Source: Cadophora sp. MPI-SDFR-AT-0126
Taxonomy: Eukaryota; Ascomycota; Leotiomycetes; Helotiales; Ploettnerulaceae
Assembly (NCBI GenBank): GCA_020747065.1
Contig: JAGMVK010000012.1
Span: 868,001-932,000 of the forward strand
Direction of reading: 5' to 3'
DNA: 64,000 nucleotides
Shown here in pieces: positions 22,601-34,247 of the stretch. Both the position numbers and the translations under genes were made by a program. The notes under the pieces were generated by a model. That model did no database searches. It saw only the letters and a program-made list of their open reading frames with translations, and was not told where the DNA came from. How positions within the stretch are numbered: position 1 is the first letter of the stretch; each line of letters opens with the position of its first letter.

Positions 22601-23986
22601 GCTTAGATCCATTGGTATGGTGGGTTCTGATGCTGGGGCTATAGCTTAATGATGTTAGCAATGTCCGTATCAGGGATGGTTTTCAGAACAACTCACGCTG
22701 AGAATTGACACTAAGGGGTTCAGGAATTGACCATTCAGCACGTTGGATGGCTTCTTTGAAGGACGCGCTTTCCAGCGAAGAGCCCGAACACATCTTGTTC
22801 AGATCAGTCGTAGGAGTTGGCAGTATAGAGCAGACAAGAAAGTTGCCCTGCCGCTTGAACACAACTGGGGAACAGATTGTTGCCTCGCCAATTGATGCTG
22901 CATCGAGTGGGACTGGCACGATGTAGAGAGCCTTCGTGTGTTAGCTTAAAGATGTTGGTATCGGATTCGCAAAGCTGGACTTACCTTGTCCGCATGGCTT
23001 GCGATCATCACAACGGGGTTTCGCTCTTGAAACCTGGTCAATTTGGTACACCTATGCAAAGGAGGGTTAGTCTTGATGAGTCTAAAGTGTTGAAATTGCT
23101 TCGGAACTTATGCCAGACAACAGAGATTCCACAGATAAAGGAGAAAGAACTTATGAATACTCAACTGGAAGCCGGAAACAAAAACAGCAAATTCTTTGTC
23201 GGACTGCAATTCCTCGCTAACCTTCATGTAATGGAGAAGATCTGTTCCTTCGTTCTTGTCTCCACTATGGTTGATTCCAGGGAAAGTGTGCGTCGCGGCA
23301 TAGCACGTTGTCTTGCAAGCAGAATCTGCAACGCATAGATCGTAGTAGGTAGGGTACCGTTCGGATACGGCGAGGATGGCGATCTTGTCTGATTCGATAG
23401 TAACTTGAAAAGTCGACGCTGGTGCCTGCATAACAGTGTATTCATCATTGAAGATACCTATGAAGTGTGTCAGTCAGCGATGCCATAGGAAGAGAAGCTT
23501 TTAAGATCGACACGTTGCGAAATCTGATGGAGATTTTTCAAATAAGGCATGGGGGCCGGAAGCAACCTACGCAGCTGATTAGAAAACTTGGTCATGCGTG
23601 TCTGTAGGGTTTGTCCAATCTCTCCCAAGTCGACAGCCTTGAAGAAATGGTCCTCTGCATAGGATGAAATGTCGATCTCATCGATTCCAGAGGCCGTTCG
23701 GCAGAGTAGTAATTTTTCTGGGCTATCAAACGATTAGCATGCTGAAATCCCATTTTGGTAGAGGCTAATAGGAATTCGAAGAAGGATTTGCGACTTGAGA
23801 TTGCAGACCCCACTTGTCCGTTTACCTTCAGTGACCAAAAGGGGCTGTTCCGTGGATTAAGAAAGCAGGTAGGATCACTTACCTGAATGGGTGTGCTGAC
23901 CCAATTGGAAGATCCTCCAGAAGGGTCACGATCTGCGCTTTGGTGGTGACCAAAGGGTCAAAATAGACCTTCGTGATCTTCTCCAT
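19604..23986 (-). CDS. Large protein of unknown function (1294 aa)
   Basis: Not recognised. Six exons: 23883-23986, 23571-23722, 23166-23457, 22985-23051, 22697-22931 and 19604-22638 (complement). Phases close at every joint and total 3885 nt. One donor is GTTGAG (exon 3), the others canonical. The protein starts MEKITKVYFDPLVTT. There are no transmembrane segments, signal peptide or low-complexity regions. Composition is that of a large folded, mostly helical protein, with a mixed alpha/beta look in the first 350 residues and long helical stretches after. The block with YLSQERGTGSMVAWVCWDEF and WMIKYCKLRNIQLVHSRTF looks well ordered. No nucleotide-binding, zinc or protease motif was found. 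The intact long exon and regular splicing argue that it is a real, selected gene. Confidence 0.8.
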
Positions 23987-25396
23987 GGCGTATGACTGTA
24001 GATTTCGAAGTAGAAGCGGGGAAACTATGAGAATTTAAGATGTCGAGGGGGAAGGGGCCTCTGCCTAAAGAGCTCGGGCAGGTGCGTCACAACCCAATTG
24101 AGTCATTCCCCGACCAATGATGACTGGTGCGAGAAATTTGCCCAGTATGGAACCGTAATTCATGCAGTGAATGGGGTTTTCTGGGCGATTGAATGCCTTT
24201 CAAAGGTTGAACGGCGGCGCAGCTTTTCAGCTTCAAGGTCCATCTTCATGAGTCTTACGGCAAACGGCAAGGTCCCAGGTCAGCGTGCTTAAGCGAGCGC
24301 CACGTATCGGCTGTTGTTTACATTCACTCAGTAACGAGCACTCAATGCGTCTCTAGTAACTGCTAACTGGTAACAGAGTGTTAAGGTAGACATGAGATTT
24401 CGCTTCGTATTAGGTGCTCTTTCCCATTTGATAGCTTCGCAAGTTATCCCATTTTGATTCTGCATTTGAGGTATTTTCACCTCCCCAAGCGAAGTCAAAA
24501 ATCAAGCACGGTCCAAAGCCTGTCGACACACAATCTTAGAATTATCTGCACTCAGTGGCAAGCGATTTTCTATGTCATAGGACCCAAAGCAACGATCCTT
24601 GGACATGTTGGTTGTGCGATAACTTTCTTGATGCATTTTCACCGGTATCTCTTCTAAATTTTCGCGTGTGAGTTTGCTGGCCTCACCAAAGGAACGAACA
24701 TCAGGTGGCGGAATGAGGAAAGCAGGCTTCGTGAAATAGGTGTTCTCTGTATGTTCCTATCATTTTCGTCCTTAGCAGACTGAATTGATCTTTTTGAACC
24801 CATTGCTCGTTGATTTCACATTAGTTTAATAGTGCCATCTCTTTATTTCTGAGATCTTTCTGTGCAATCATTACCTACTTTCCAACTCTTTAGCATGCTT
24901 GAGCGGATAGAGCTTGGTATTTGGCGCAGATCTTTTAGGCAGAAACAACTGCATGGCTGTGCCGTGCCCCTGTTGAGAACGCATCTTGAAGTCGCGGGGT
25001 AATCAACATCAGATCGATCTATTTAAGTCATCATAGAACTAAAAGACTGCAATGTCTGAATTCCAAACCAATTTGTCGTTGGTATTAATTAATTCTGCTC
25101 GCCATTGTTCTCTTGCAGTGGTCATCAACATGAACACGAATGAGGTTCTCCTGAGGGTCTTTTAAGCGCTGGTCAGCCTTCCAGTCAGGGGCTCTTACAG
25201 GGGCAGTGAAGATCGCTGCATTGCCCCGTTTCAAGATCCAGCTGCATCTTGCGCCTCTGGACATTTCCAACATCATCGGATAATATTCTGTGTGTTTCTA
25301 TTTCTATTGGCATCAAATTGTTCTTTTCAGTTTCGCGCTCTCTGTGTCATTCTCTTCGCAGATTTTATTTTCTATATACCCAGCCAAGCGTTTGAC
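23987..25396. other. Divergent intergenic region
   Basis: About 1.4 kb between two leftward and rightward genes, both orphans. No RNA gene, repeat or convincing exon is seen, although a 5' exon of the next gene could hide near 25260-25396. Confidence 0.45.
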
Positions 25397-27292
25397 ATGA
25401 CCGCCCCAGCATTTATTGATGTCCTTCAGGATACTCTAAGTCGAGAAGCTGAAGCAGTGACAAATTTGAACTTCCTATTCCCTAATGCAAGCGTCACGAG
25501 CCTCATCAGTGATCCAGATTTTACATCCTCGCTACTCTGCTCTTTAGAATCCCGGGACTCAGTCAATCCACGTAACATATCTTGTGTCCAAGCTTGCAGC
25601 GATCCGTCGATAATATTCTCCAACTGGCCAAACTTCTATACCTGCTCGTGGTACCCCTCGCTTTCTGGAGCTCTGGATAGACCGGATGTCAGCCTGCCTG
25701 CGAAGGCCACATTTTCTAACTTGGGGATACTGCCGGATCAGTTGAATCTCTCGAGCTCCATATCTTCTGACATTGCGAGCTGCCTTTCGGATTATTGTGC
25801 GTCTTCTAATGACTGCCGTAACTTGGATGCGACCTCGCGGTCATGCTCTCTGGAGAATCTCGTCAGTTTGAATGGGACTTTGAAGACCCTCAACCGGACG
25901 AATGCCATCATATGTCTTCGCGACAATGTCTGTAGTACTACGGGTGCAGTAAATCCTGACATTGGAGGGGTGGGGGTAAGGTCTCAGATTTACTATGACT
26001 GGCTCTTCTAATGTCCGATAGGTGATGTCATCCTTGCTGGTTCAATATACACTTTCACTTCTGGCAATCATCTCTCACTTTCTCTTCTACCTTCGATATC
26101 AGCTTCATCGAAATTTGTGGCTGAGAAGGGCGAAGGGAGTGAAGCGAGATGAGCAATTGATCACGGCAAAACAAATATTAATTCGCCATTTGGAGGCACT
26201 CACCAGCGCACTTGTCGAGTTCCAAAAAGCGCAATGCTTCTTCTCTGCTACGCTTCAAATCGCTGCCGTAATCATCCTTCCTCAATACGATATCGGACAG
26301 GGAAGCAAGGACCAAATCCTGTTGAGACTGACATCTGCCAACGCATTCGCTCCAATCATCTTGACTCTGGCCCACATCGATCTCCTTGGTGGCCGAAATT
26401 CCAAATACCTGCTCATTCTATCATTTCTGACCTTTTGTCTTGGATCTTCCACTTACTGGTTATCGTTTCCTACCAGCCGAGGTGGAGATAACTTTTTCCA
26501 ATATGAACCCCCCGCAGTACCTCTTATGTCTTGTAACAACATAGCGCCATTTGCTCCCTGCTATCTTCATAATCAATTTTATCTCTTCTCACTATGGACT
26601 GGCGATTCCGGAATTTTCTACGCCCAGCCACAGAAGATAGGACTTGGAGTCTGGATCATCAGTCTACTCATCCTCGTCCACAGAATCATGTTCACGTTTT
26701 GTGCCTCTGGATATTTGCCACTGCCGGCCGTCCAGCGTCTGCTAGCCCAGATATTATCTTCTTGGAAAACCTTCACAACTAGAATTAGGGCTCTGTCATA
26801 CATACACAGATTGCTGGAGTTTTGTAGAGCTTTTCCATTGACATCAATCGTTGGCGAATGGCGTCAAAAGACATCGATATCCATGAGAAAACAACGAACT
26901 TGGGTGTATGTCCAAATAGCTCTCGGTACAATGGCACTTATCATGCAGCTAGTATCAGTGATACAGGTCTTACAATTCTCGTCCAACATCATCTCTACAG
27001 AGATGAGCTTTGGCCAGATTGTGGCAGTGGGCATTTGGGTCCCGGTGTTGCTTGAGTATGGTTATCTCGAATTTTGTGAGTTCATATCCTTGTCAAGATC
27101 ATCAAAGCAAGTTGACTCACAGAGTTGATAGCTGGAGCTGGCAAAGGTACTGAGTATCGCTTGAAGTTCCCATTGGTTGTGGCCGAGAAATTGTCTCATG
27201 AAGATGCCATCATGAAACCTGAAATGACTTCAGCGAGGGGAAATGGTTATTTTGAAGGAGAGGAATCGCGAAGTAAACACATGCTAGTTTGA
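25397..27292 (+). CDS. Putative seven-transmembrane protein with Cys-rich ectodomain
   Basis: Not recognised as a named family. Exons are 25397-25975, 26022-27075 and 27132-27292 (597 aa). The last acceptor is chosen at GATAG because earlier AGs give stops. Residues 1-190 are soluble, with about a dozen cysteines and several N-glycosylation sequons (NAS, NIS, NLS, NGT, NRT), so they should be extracellular. Seven hydrophobic segments follow, starting LLVQYTLSLLAIISHFLFYL and ending GQIVAVGIWVPVLLEYGYL, then a cytoplasmic tail of about 70 residues. The in-frame sequence upstream of the ATG is hydrophobic (ALCVILFADFIFYI) and would suit a signal peptide, so a 5' exon with the true start may be missing. 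Topology resembles a receptor. It is not a Pth11 CFEM type by my reading. Confidence 0.7.
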
Positions 27293-27538
27293 ATCAGACT
27301 TATCCAGTCATTTACAGCGATGCCAATGTTCAAGCTCACTGTATTGAAGATGCAAGGAGCTGGCTGCGGGATCATGATAGAGTTCCCACAAACTGTACAA
27401 TCCACCGCATTATTCTGCAAAAGTCTGGATACATTGCTATGTTACCAATCAACTCTGCCGTCAATCAGGGTGAAACTCTCAGAACGGAACAGAAAAAAAT
27501 AAGCATTCAAGATTAATACGCCAACTTAACGTTTCAGA

Positions 27539-28579
27539 TCAAGCGTATATCAGAGTCTCCTGCTCGCACCAAGCCGAGAATTTGCTCGCCATTCCGCTGC
27601 CACCATCTTTCTCACTCTTCAATGCATTGAGAAGATCTTGCCTTGGAGTCGGATGCCATTTCCCCCACGGAACACCATATCTACCTCCGTCAGCAACTGT
27701 GATCCCGTCCGACAGTCCTGCCCATAGATTGGAATACGCTCCATAGACAGGTGGGTGCATAGTGATCCTCATGACAATTCGAGCCCACATTGGTGCATTG
27801 TCCCAAATAGCAGTTCTCAAATTGCCGGGATTCTGTGCCACGCTGACGATGTGGTCTTTGGAAACTCGATCCGAAAGTTGGGATGCAAGAAACCAGTTTG
27901 CCAATTTTGAGATGCCGTAGTTGCGTAACTGATCGTTCCCTGGAGATGACAGATCCTCCTCTGTCATACCACCTTTGGGGGTGTTGGCATCAACGGCGGG
28001 TGATGCAGCCCATACAATTCGTACTGTGTTTGGCTGGGCTGTCTTTGCTGCAGCCTGCAAGTATGGCAGCAAGAGTTCAGTGAGTAGATACGGCCCTAAT
28101 GCGTTCGTTCCCATCACTGGAAGATCACACAATCAGCCTATGGGTGAGGAGCAAGCTGGCAGCGTTTTCAAACATCACTTACGGAGTTCATACCCCTGCT
28201 TCGTCTTGCTCCCAACCGGTACAGACCCAACTCCCGCGTTGTTCCACAGCACATCAAGTTTGGTTTCCTGAGCTGCAAACCTCTCCACTGCCGGTTTGAT
28301 GGTGGCGAGATCCGAAAGGTCGATAACCAAAGGATTGATTATCCCGGGTGTTGTCGTGGTCGTCTCAGACGTAATCAATTTGATCGCATCTTTAACTTTG
28401 GACTCGGATCGACCAGCCATGTGTATAGTTGCACCCTTCGAATATAAAATTTTAACCAGTTCAAATCCCAATCCTGCATTGCCTCCTGTCACCATGAACA
28501 CCTTTCCGGTTTGGATTGGTATGTCATCGGCTGTGAAAGTCGGCTTCCCGGGGAAAAGTTGACTAAAAAGAGTGCCCAT
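27539..28579 (-). CDS. Short-chain dehydrogenase/reductase
   Basis: NAD(P)-dependent oxidoreductase of the classical SDR fold. Exons are 28183-28579 and 27539-28116 (complement), giving 324 aa; the intron has GTAAGT and TTCCAG ends. The cofactor motif TGGNAGLG is at 31-38, NNAG near 113, catalytic Ser about 171 and the YxxxK pair Tyr199/Lys203 (NYGISK). The PG motif (NPGNLRT) after the active site is present. The short N-terminus before the Rossmann fold (MGTLFSQLFPGKPTF) is typical of the fungal retinol-dehydrogenase/WW-oxidoreductase-like group. Arg in the GRSESK segment suggests NADP preference. Substrate is unknown. The ATG at 28579 is the first in frame. Confidence 0.88.
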
Positions 28580-29170
28580 CTCGAAGAACTTTGTGTAGCG
28601 ATAGATTATCTTTGAGGACAACAAGCTCTGAGACGAATGGCTTACATTAAGTAGTCCGCCGGCGCTCGTTCCTGTAACTCGGCGTTCAGCCTATGAAAGT
28701 AAACGCCGGTGAAGTTGTTAAGCGACTCTTACTCAGCGCTAAAAGCGAAGAAGAGCCATAAGACTGGCTGGCTGAAAATATGACAAGATCTCCGTCAGCA
28801 ATTGTAGCTTTTGTAATTCTCGGACCCTCAAGTACTGTGAGTTACCGGGGTCCAGTTCAACAAATATTTCACAAGACGATCCACCGAAGCTCCCACACAA
28901 GCTCGCGAGTCCGACGAGACACGGGATAGCTACCGGGAAAGCCAAGGGTTTGTAAGACTCCAGGACACTTGGATGTGCATGTCACCAAGAAATGGAAAGG
29001 GATTATATCGAAGTCTGGCGAATATTTCTCTCAATTGTTCAGCCTTTGCTGCAAATAACCCAGTCATTAATCGTTACTTCGGCTCAACAAGAATTATTGC
29101 AATGACCTCGAAAATCAACCAAATCCCCTATTCATTGTGTCCAGTTCCATTAATACCCCGTCTGATAATA
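28580..29170. other. Intergenic between SDR and MARVEL genes
   Basis: No gene, RNA or repeat recognised. Confidence 0.5.
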
Positions 29171-29814
29171 TCAGACCATGCCTCCACCCCTCTTCGAAGA
29201 CCTTCCGTTCACGAAACTGAGGGCGACGGTGACGAGAAAGCATCCAAACGTGATCCAGATAAGAGCGGTATCTGCCTGGATCAAGCGGCATCGGTTTTTC
29301 GTGTCGTCTTCAAACCTGCTCGCTATTTTCTTTGGATTCGTTGTATCGTAGACCTTGCTGAGACTAGGCCTGAAGAGATTGAAATGATCGCGAAGGTAAT
29401 TATCACTTGTGCAGTCGCCAACCTTGACCTTGATCGCGAAGGCCTTGCAAGCTGTCAGAGAAGAAAAGACACGGGTCCGTAACAAGACTTACTAGTCCCC
29501 CAGCAAGAAGGAAGAATGCCGCGAACGCATCAAGCGCCAGCATTATGACACCTTGTAGCCGGTCGAAGAAACAAGCAATGACGCCAACAGCCGCGATGAC
29601 AATTCCAGCGCCCCCACAGAAAGCTCCATAGCCGATCAAAGCAGGTCCATTACCAGGACCATATCCTTTGATCAGGACGACAGCAAGTGCAAGTACGACA
29701 GCAGAAATGATTAACTGAAGGTACAGTTTATTAGAGTTTGCCTAAAAGATATGGCCCTGAGCTGAAGCCGGGGATACTAACTTGAAAAGCTCGAGACGCG
29801 AGAGTGATAATCAT
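29171..29814 (-). CDS. MARVEL-domain four-TM membrane protein
   Basis: Small integral membrane protein of the fungal MARVEL group (Nce102-like in topology), expected at plasma-membrane domains. Exons are 29782-29814, 29493-29714 and 29171-29443 (complement), giving 175 aa. The 5' exon encodes 11 residues (MIITLASRAFQ), a common arrangement in this group. Four hydrophobic segments are seen: LIISAVVLALAVVLI, GYGAFCGGAGIVIAAVGVIAC, VIMLALDAFAAFFLLAGGLA and TALIWITFGCFLVTVALSF. The conserved features AFCGGxG, D in the third segment, and QADTA before the fourth are all present. The last intron ends at GCAAG because the nearer CAG breaks the frame. The tail is short and basic (RSSKRGG). Confidence 0.82.
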
Positions 29815-30840
29815 GATGGCTGATGTAGTGAGAGAAGTACGCTGATGTAGGGTAGATATATAGATTTGTCGATGAAAATGCACAGTTGATGGGATGGACA
29901 AAGAGTGATGAGGGTTTTGTCGCAGAGGTACTCGATATATAAACAACAGGCAGCGGCGGCCTATGAGAGTGAGTCAGGTAGGATAGGAATAGAACGAACT
30001 GCCTCCAGGCTGTGATGGTGCTATGTTGGTATAAATAAGGCAACAATGGGTCACTCTCTCCTGATGGAACCACTCAGAGGCTTGAAATGCTCCCAGTTAT
30101 GTGGTAGTATCAGCCTTGGGGAAGGATCGCGGCACAGCGTTTCATGGCCAAGGCCAGCAATCTGTGACCGCAGCGCAACATCTTCTCATGGCTACAATGC
30201 TCATGATTTACGAAGCGCTTATCTCACACCTTCTCCAGATTCCAAAAGTGAACACAGACATCTCGGACAAAATTGCAAAGTGTACCTGCAAATAGATAGG
30301 AGCATGGGTGACTGGCAACGGCTGTAGCTTCACACGGAGCCGACGAACCAGCGCTAGAAAACAGCGGAGAAGCCAGTATTTGCAAGAATGGAAAGGGCCT
30401 CCAGGTAAATCCGTACACGAGAAACTTCTCGGCAGATAGTTCATAATCTGTTATAATTGTTGGTGACTGACGGTGCAGCAGACAGCACTAAATGACTTTG
30501 AGACGCATGGCCCCTGAAGCAACTGCACCGCTACAGAACGTCCCAGCCAATCCTTCTGCAGATATCAGGGCTGCTTCGCCACCCTACTGGAAATAACAGC
30601 CAGTAAGGTCGAACGGAATAGATGATTTTCCCCCCGGCGCGTCCTCAGAACCTTGCGAGCATCTCAGGACTCGAAGCTCATTGTCTTGCAGGTGCAGATT
30701 GGGGAGAGAAGGCGGAGGAGGGGAGGAGATGGGCTGAGGTCCTGCCGAAGAGATAGCGCGACTCGCTAAATCTAGACGAGAATGAGGCTTCTGACGACAA
30801 GCATCGTCTGGAGGATCAGTCACCTTCCAAACCGAGTAAC
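29815..30840. other. Divergent intergenic region between MARVEL and ureF genes
   Basis: About 1 kb. No coding sequence or RNA gene recognised. It should hold both promoters. Confidence 0.45.
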
Positions 30841-30852
30841 ATGCTTCCTTGA
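30841..30852 (+). promoter_or_regulatory. Three-codon upstream ORF overlapping the ureF start
   Basis: The sequence ATGCTTCCTTGATG encodes Met-Leu-Pro-stop, with the stop TGA overlapping the ureF ATG by one base (TGATG). Such stop-start overlap could couple translation by reinitiation, or suppress it. Whether the transcript includes this ATG is unknown. Confidence 0.4.
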
Positions 30853-31792
30853 TGAACACCACAGCCGACTTTTCGCAGTCGCAGGCCCTTCATGATGAGA
30901 TTGCCGAACTTGAACGGCGCCTGGAAACCGCCAAATGCAAACTGAACGGCAATGAAGTCCACCAAGAAGCTTCCCTTAGCCCCTCCAAGATCCTTCGAAG
31001 TGTTGGTAAATTGACCCTTTTACGTATCATAGTACCCTCTGATAATATGTAGGGCCGTTCTCCACTTCATCTCACCACTTTCTGCTCCTACTTTCGGACT
31101 CCGCCCTCCCACTGGGCTCGTTTGCATTTAGCAGTGGTCTCGAGTCTTATCTCGCACATACTCGTCCGAGCTCGTCGTTCCCCGCGTTCCTCGGCTTCTC
31201 CCTCTCCTCATATGCTTCCACAACATTGCCGTTCGTGCTTGCGGCCCACAGAAATGTGTTCGACTTGGTAGAACTCGACGATACCTTGGATGCGGCAATA
31301 ATGTGTACGGTTGGTCGCCGGGCGTCTGTTGCGCAAGGACGGGCTTTACTTTCGATATGGGATCGATCATTTAGTTCTGCAATGCCAGCTGGGGCATCTG
31401 GTGCGAGTGTACAGGCATTGAAGGAATTCACGATTCTTTTGCGCGGCACATCCTCAAGCGCAGTGTCCAATGACTTGCCAACGGCTTCTGCTCATCTGGG
31501 TCCATTGTTCGGAGCAATTGCCTGTGTATTGGGAATGAGCTTGGAGCAGACAGCATATGTCTTTATGTTGAGCCATGTGAAAACCCTGCTGTCAGCTGCT
31601 GTCAGAGCAAGTATATTTGGGCCATACCATGCACAGAAACTGCTAGCAAGTGTGGAGGTTCAGCAATTCATACAGCAAGTCATTGATCAAGAGTGGCACA
31701 CAAGTATTGAAGATGCAGGCCAGAGCGTCCCAGTCATGGATCTGTGGGTGGGAAGGCACGAAATGTTGTACTCGAGAATCTTTAATAGTTGA
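30852..31792 (+). CDS. ureF: Urease accessory protein UreF
   Basis: Chaperone that works with UreD and UreG to insert nickel into urease, so the organism very likely has active urease. Exons are 30852-31005 and 31053-31792 (297 aa); the 47-nt intron has a GTAAAT donor and GTAG acceptor. The UreF signature block follows the junction: LLLLSDSALPLGSFAFSSGL, then ESYLAH. The all-helical body continues with RASVAQGRALLSIWDRSF and HLGPLFGAIACVLGMS, ending with the conserved RHEMLYSRIFNS. The N-terminal 50 residues are a eukaryote-specific extension with a coiled coil (LHDEIAELERRLETAKCKL). Convergent with CWC2, 134 bp apart. Confidence 0.93.
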
Positions 31793-31926
31793 AGAATCAA
31801 GGTATCGAGCCTTCGATATGTTGTACTTCGGGATATTAGACGATAATGCCCATCTGACGTTCCGTACTATTTGCAGTTTATGCTACAGCCCACCTTTCCA
31901 TGCGCCAAAACACCATACGCTAACCC

Positions 31927-33149
31927 TCAATCACTATCACTATCGTATGCCACCAGAGGACCAGATGGTGCAGGGGCTTTGGGCTTCGGTGCAACTGCTT
32001 GGGCGCCTTTCAAAGCTGCCAGAGTACTATTCGAAAATATGCCACTCTCCTCTGCCTCATCTCTCTCCACCTGGTCAGCCTCAATCATCAAGCGTTGCTC
32101 ATCCTCAAGTTCCAGCCCTTGCCTTCCGACTGGATTGACGGCGTTTGCACTTCTGGCGAAATAAATATCGTCCGGAGCCTCGTAACCAGCCAAGCCAAAC
32201 CCACCATCGATCCTCTTCCGCTTTCGCGCTTCTGGGTCACGACCCTCAATCTCTGCTACAAATTCTGCTGGTAAAGCTCTGCGTACTGCTTCTGCCGCCT
32301 GCTCCTCGATTCGCCGTACCTCCCGCTTCTGTGCCATTGGGTTGGGGTCTGCGCTGGCCCATCGAACGTTCAGGATCTCGTTGTGGTCGAGGGATTGATG
32401 TGCCATAGCTTCTTTTGCGAATTGTGCGTTTGCTTCGTTCGAGTATGTGATGAATGCAACACCTCTCGTGTTCAGGACACGAACTAAAGCATGTTAGATT
32501 CAACCATGAGTAGGGGCGCCTGGGTAAACCTACTGCGCTCAACTTGCCCCCATTCTGCAAAGTGCCTGGCTACAACCTCCTCAATATCGTCACTGACATG
32601 AATTCGTCCCACGTAGATTGTACGATTCTGCCTCATGAAACTTCCAACGCCTCCCATATCATCTCTGTAGTCCGAATGCTTGTCTCGGCCGAAAACATCA
32701 ACATTTGGGTTGAACATGTCGTGAATACCAGGCAACCTATGCAAATACTCGCATTCCTGACCCTTTGGACATATGCCGCGCGCAAAAAACAGGCAGAAAT
32801 AGCTTCCAGTAACCTTGTCCGCTCTTGTGTATCCAGTGTCCTTCGCAACATTGCATCGTCCCGCAGCAGCAGTCTTCGACAGATACTTGTCCTCGCGATC
32901 ACCACCTGACCATTTATTGTACCAGATATTGAATATTGTACCCGTTTGAGGAGGTGGTTCGGATTTCATCGTCGAGGGATCGACCTGTGGCCGCGCTGGA
33001 CGTTTCTTTTTGCGAATGATCTTCTTCATCTTGCGCTCTCCCGTCGTCGCAACCTCGTTGCTGATTGTCGCGAGAGCTGTAGACGTCTCATCTGTGTTCG
33101 GACTCTGGAGATCCATAGTGGGAGGGTTTGCTGTCTCGACGTCGGTCAT
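31927..33149 (-). CDS. CWC2: Pre-mRNA-splicing factor Cwc2
   Basis: RNA-binding subunit of the Prp19-associated complex that contacts U6 snRNA and stabilises the catalytic spliceosome. Exons are 32534-33149 and 31927-32483 (complement), giving 390 aa. Order of domains: a disordered N-terminus, the Torus region with FNIWYNKWSGGD, the CCCH zinc finger around CNVAKDTGYTRADK and YFCLFFARGICPKGQECEYLH, the connector, then an RRM with TIYVGRIHV and (after the intron) GVAFITYSNEANAQFAKEAM. The C-terminal extension is acidic and ends SDSD. The intron cuts the RRM, so the 3' exon is essential. Alternative assignment to other CCCH-RRM proteins is unlikely given the Torus sequence. Confidence 0.95.
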
Positions 33150-34247
33150 TTTGGTAGTTGTCGCAAACGGGACCCTGAGTTGGAGTCGAAATCTCGAAAA
33201 GTTGAGGTCGAGGCTGAGGCTACGCCACAGCCCGCCACTAGGTACGCGCTAGAAATTCTCCAGCCACAACGTCCTCAGATACATTGTGAATGGCCGAAAA
33301 TCACGTCGTCTTCCATGTTCTTGTTTCTTTGGTATTTCGAACAGTATCTTGGTAATGCTTCATGTCAACCTCAAGTCTACCATACCTTGTTATGCGATAT
33401 CCGTGCCACAAGTATCTACTTCTGTTACTTTCAAGTCGCAGGGTAAGCGAGGCGCCAATTTCGTCAACTCAACAAAGTTGCACAGGCAATAGACAGGTGC
33501 AGGGAGTGAAACGGAAAACCACCCAAAGTAAAGCGTCTCCGCTAGTGGTCTAAAACGCTACTTGCATAAGCGTGAAGACAATATTCCACGATCATGAATA
33601 GTCCCATTCTGCAGAACACTATCACATCAACCCCGCTCACAAGCAGTGAGTCTGGACGAGGAGCTGTCATTTGAACTATGACGGGAATGTCCGTCTCCGA
33701 AAAATTGTTGACATTCCCAAGCTGAGGTGCAGAAAGCCCTTACAGAAAATCTGCTGGAAATAGTCTCGAAGTGTTCTGATAGCAAGGAAAAAAGGCAACC
33801 TGCATTTTACAACCTCTTCTGGTCTGGACACGACTGGAGGTGAATGAATGGCTACTTTCTAGAGACCGTTGGTAAGATGTTTCCTAGGTTTAGGTGTCAT
33901 GTCAACATCCTAGACGGAGCTTTGGAAACGAAGACTTGGCCTTCTTAATCAAGCCAACATGGTGCCTCTCGAAGATGGTGCCAATTGCTTGTTTATTCCA
34001 CTCCTTACCCCATAAACGGTAGTGTTTCCGTGCTTAGCTTGACAGAAAGACTCTTCTTACCATCACAGGGATCGCGTTGATCTGTTCAAAACCAATAGTC
34101 AAGTGAAGTGACTTTACACCACTCCACAACACAATATCTCTGCTACCAGTGACCACATATCAAACTTCGTCTGCAAAATAAACGACTATATAGTCTTCTT
34201 CATCTATTCAGATCCGTTTACTACAACAAAATCTTCATCTTCATCTG
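33150..34247. other. Upstream region of CWC2 and of the pectate lyase relic
   Basis: About 1.1 kb. Small open frames here show no family resemblance. I see nothing else. Confidence 0.45.
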
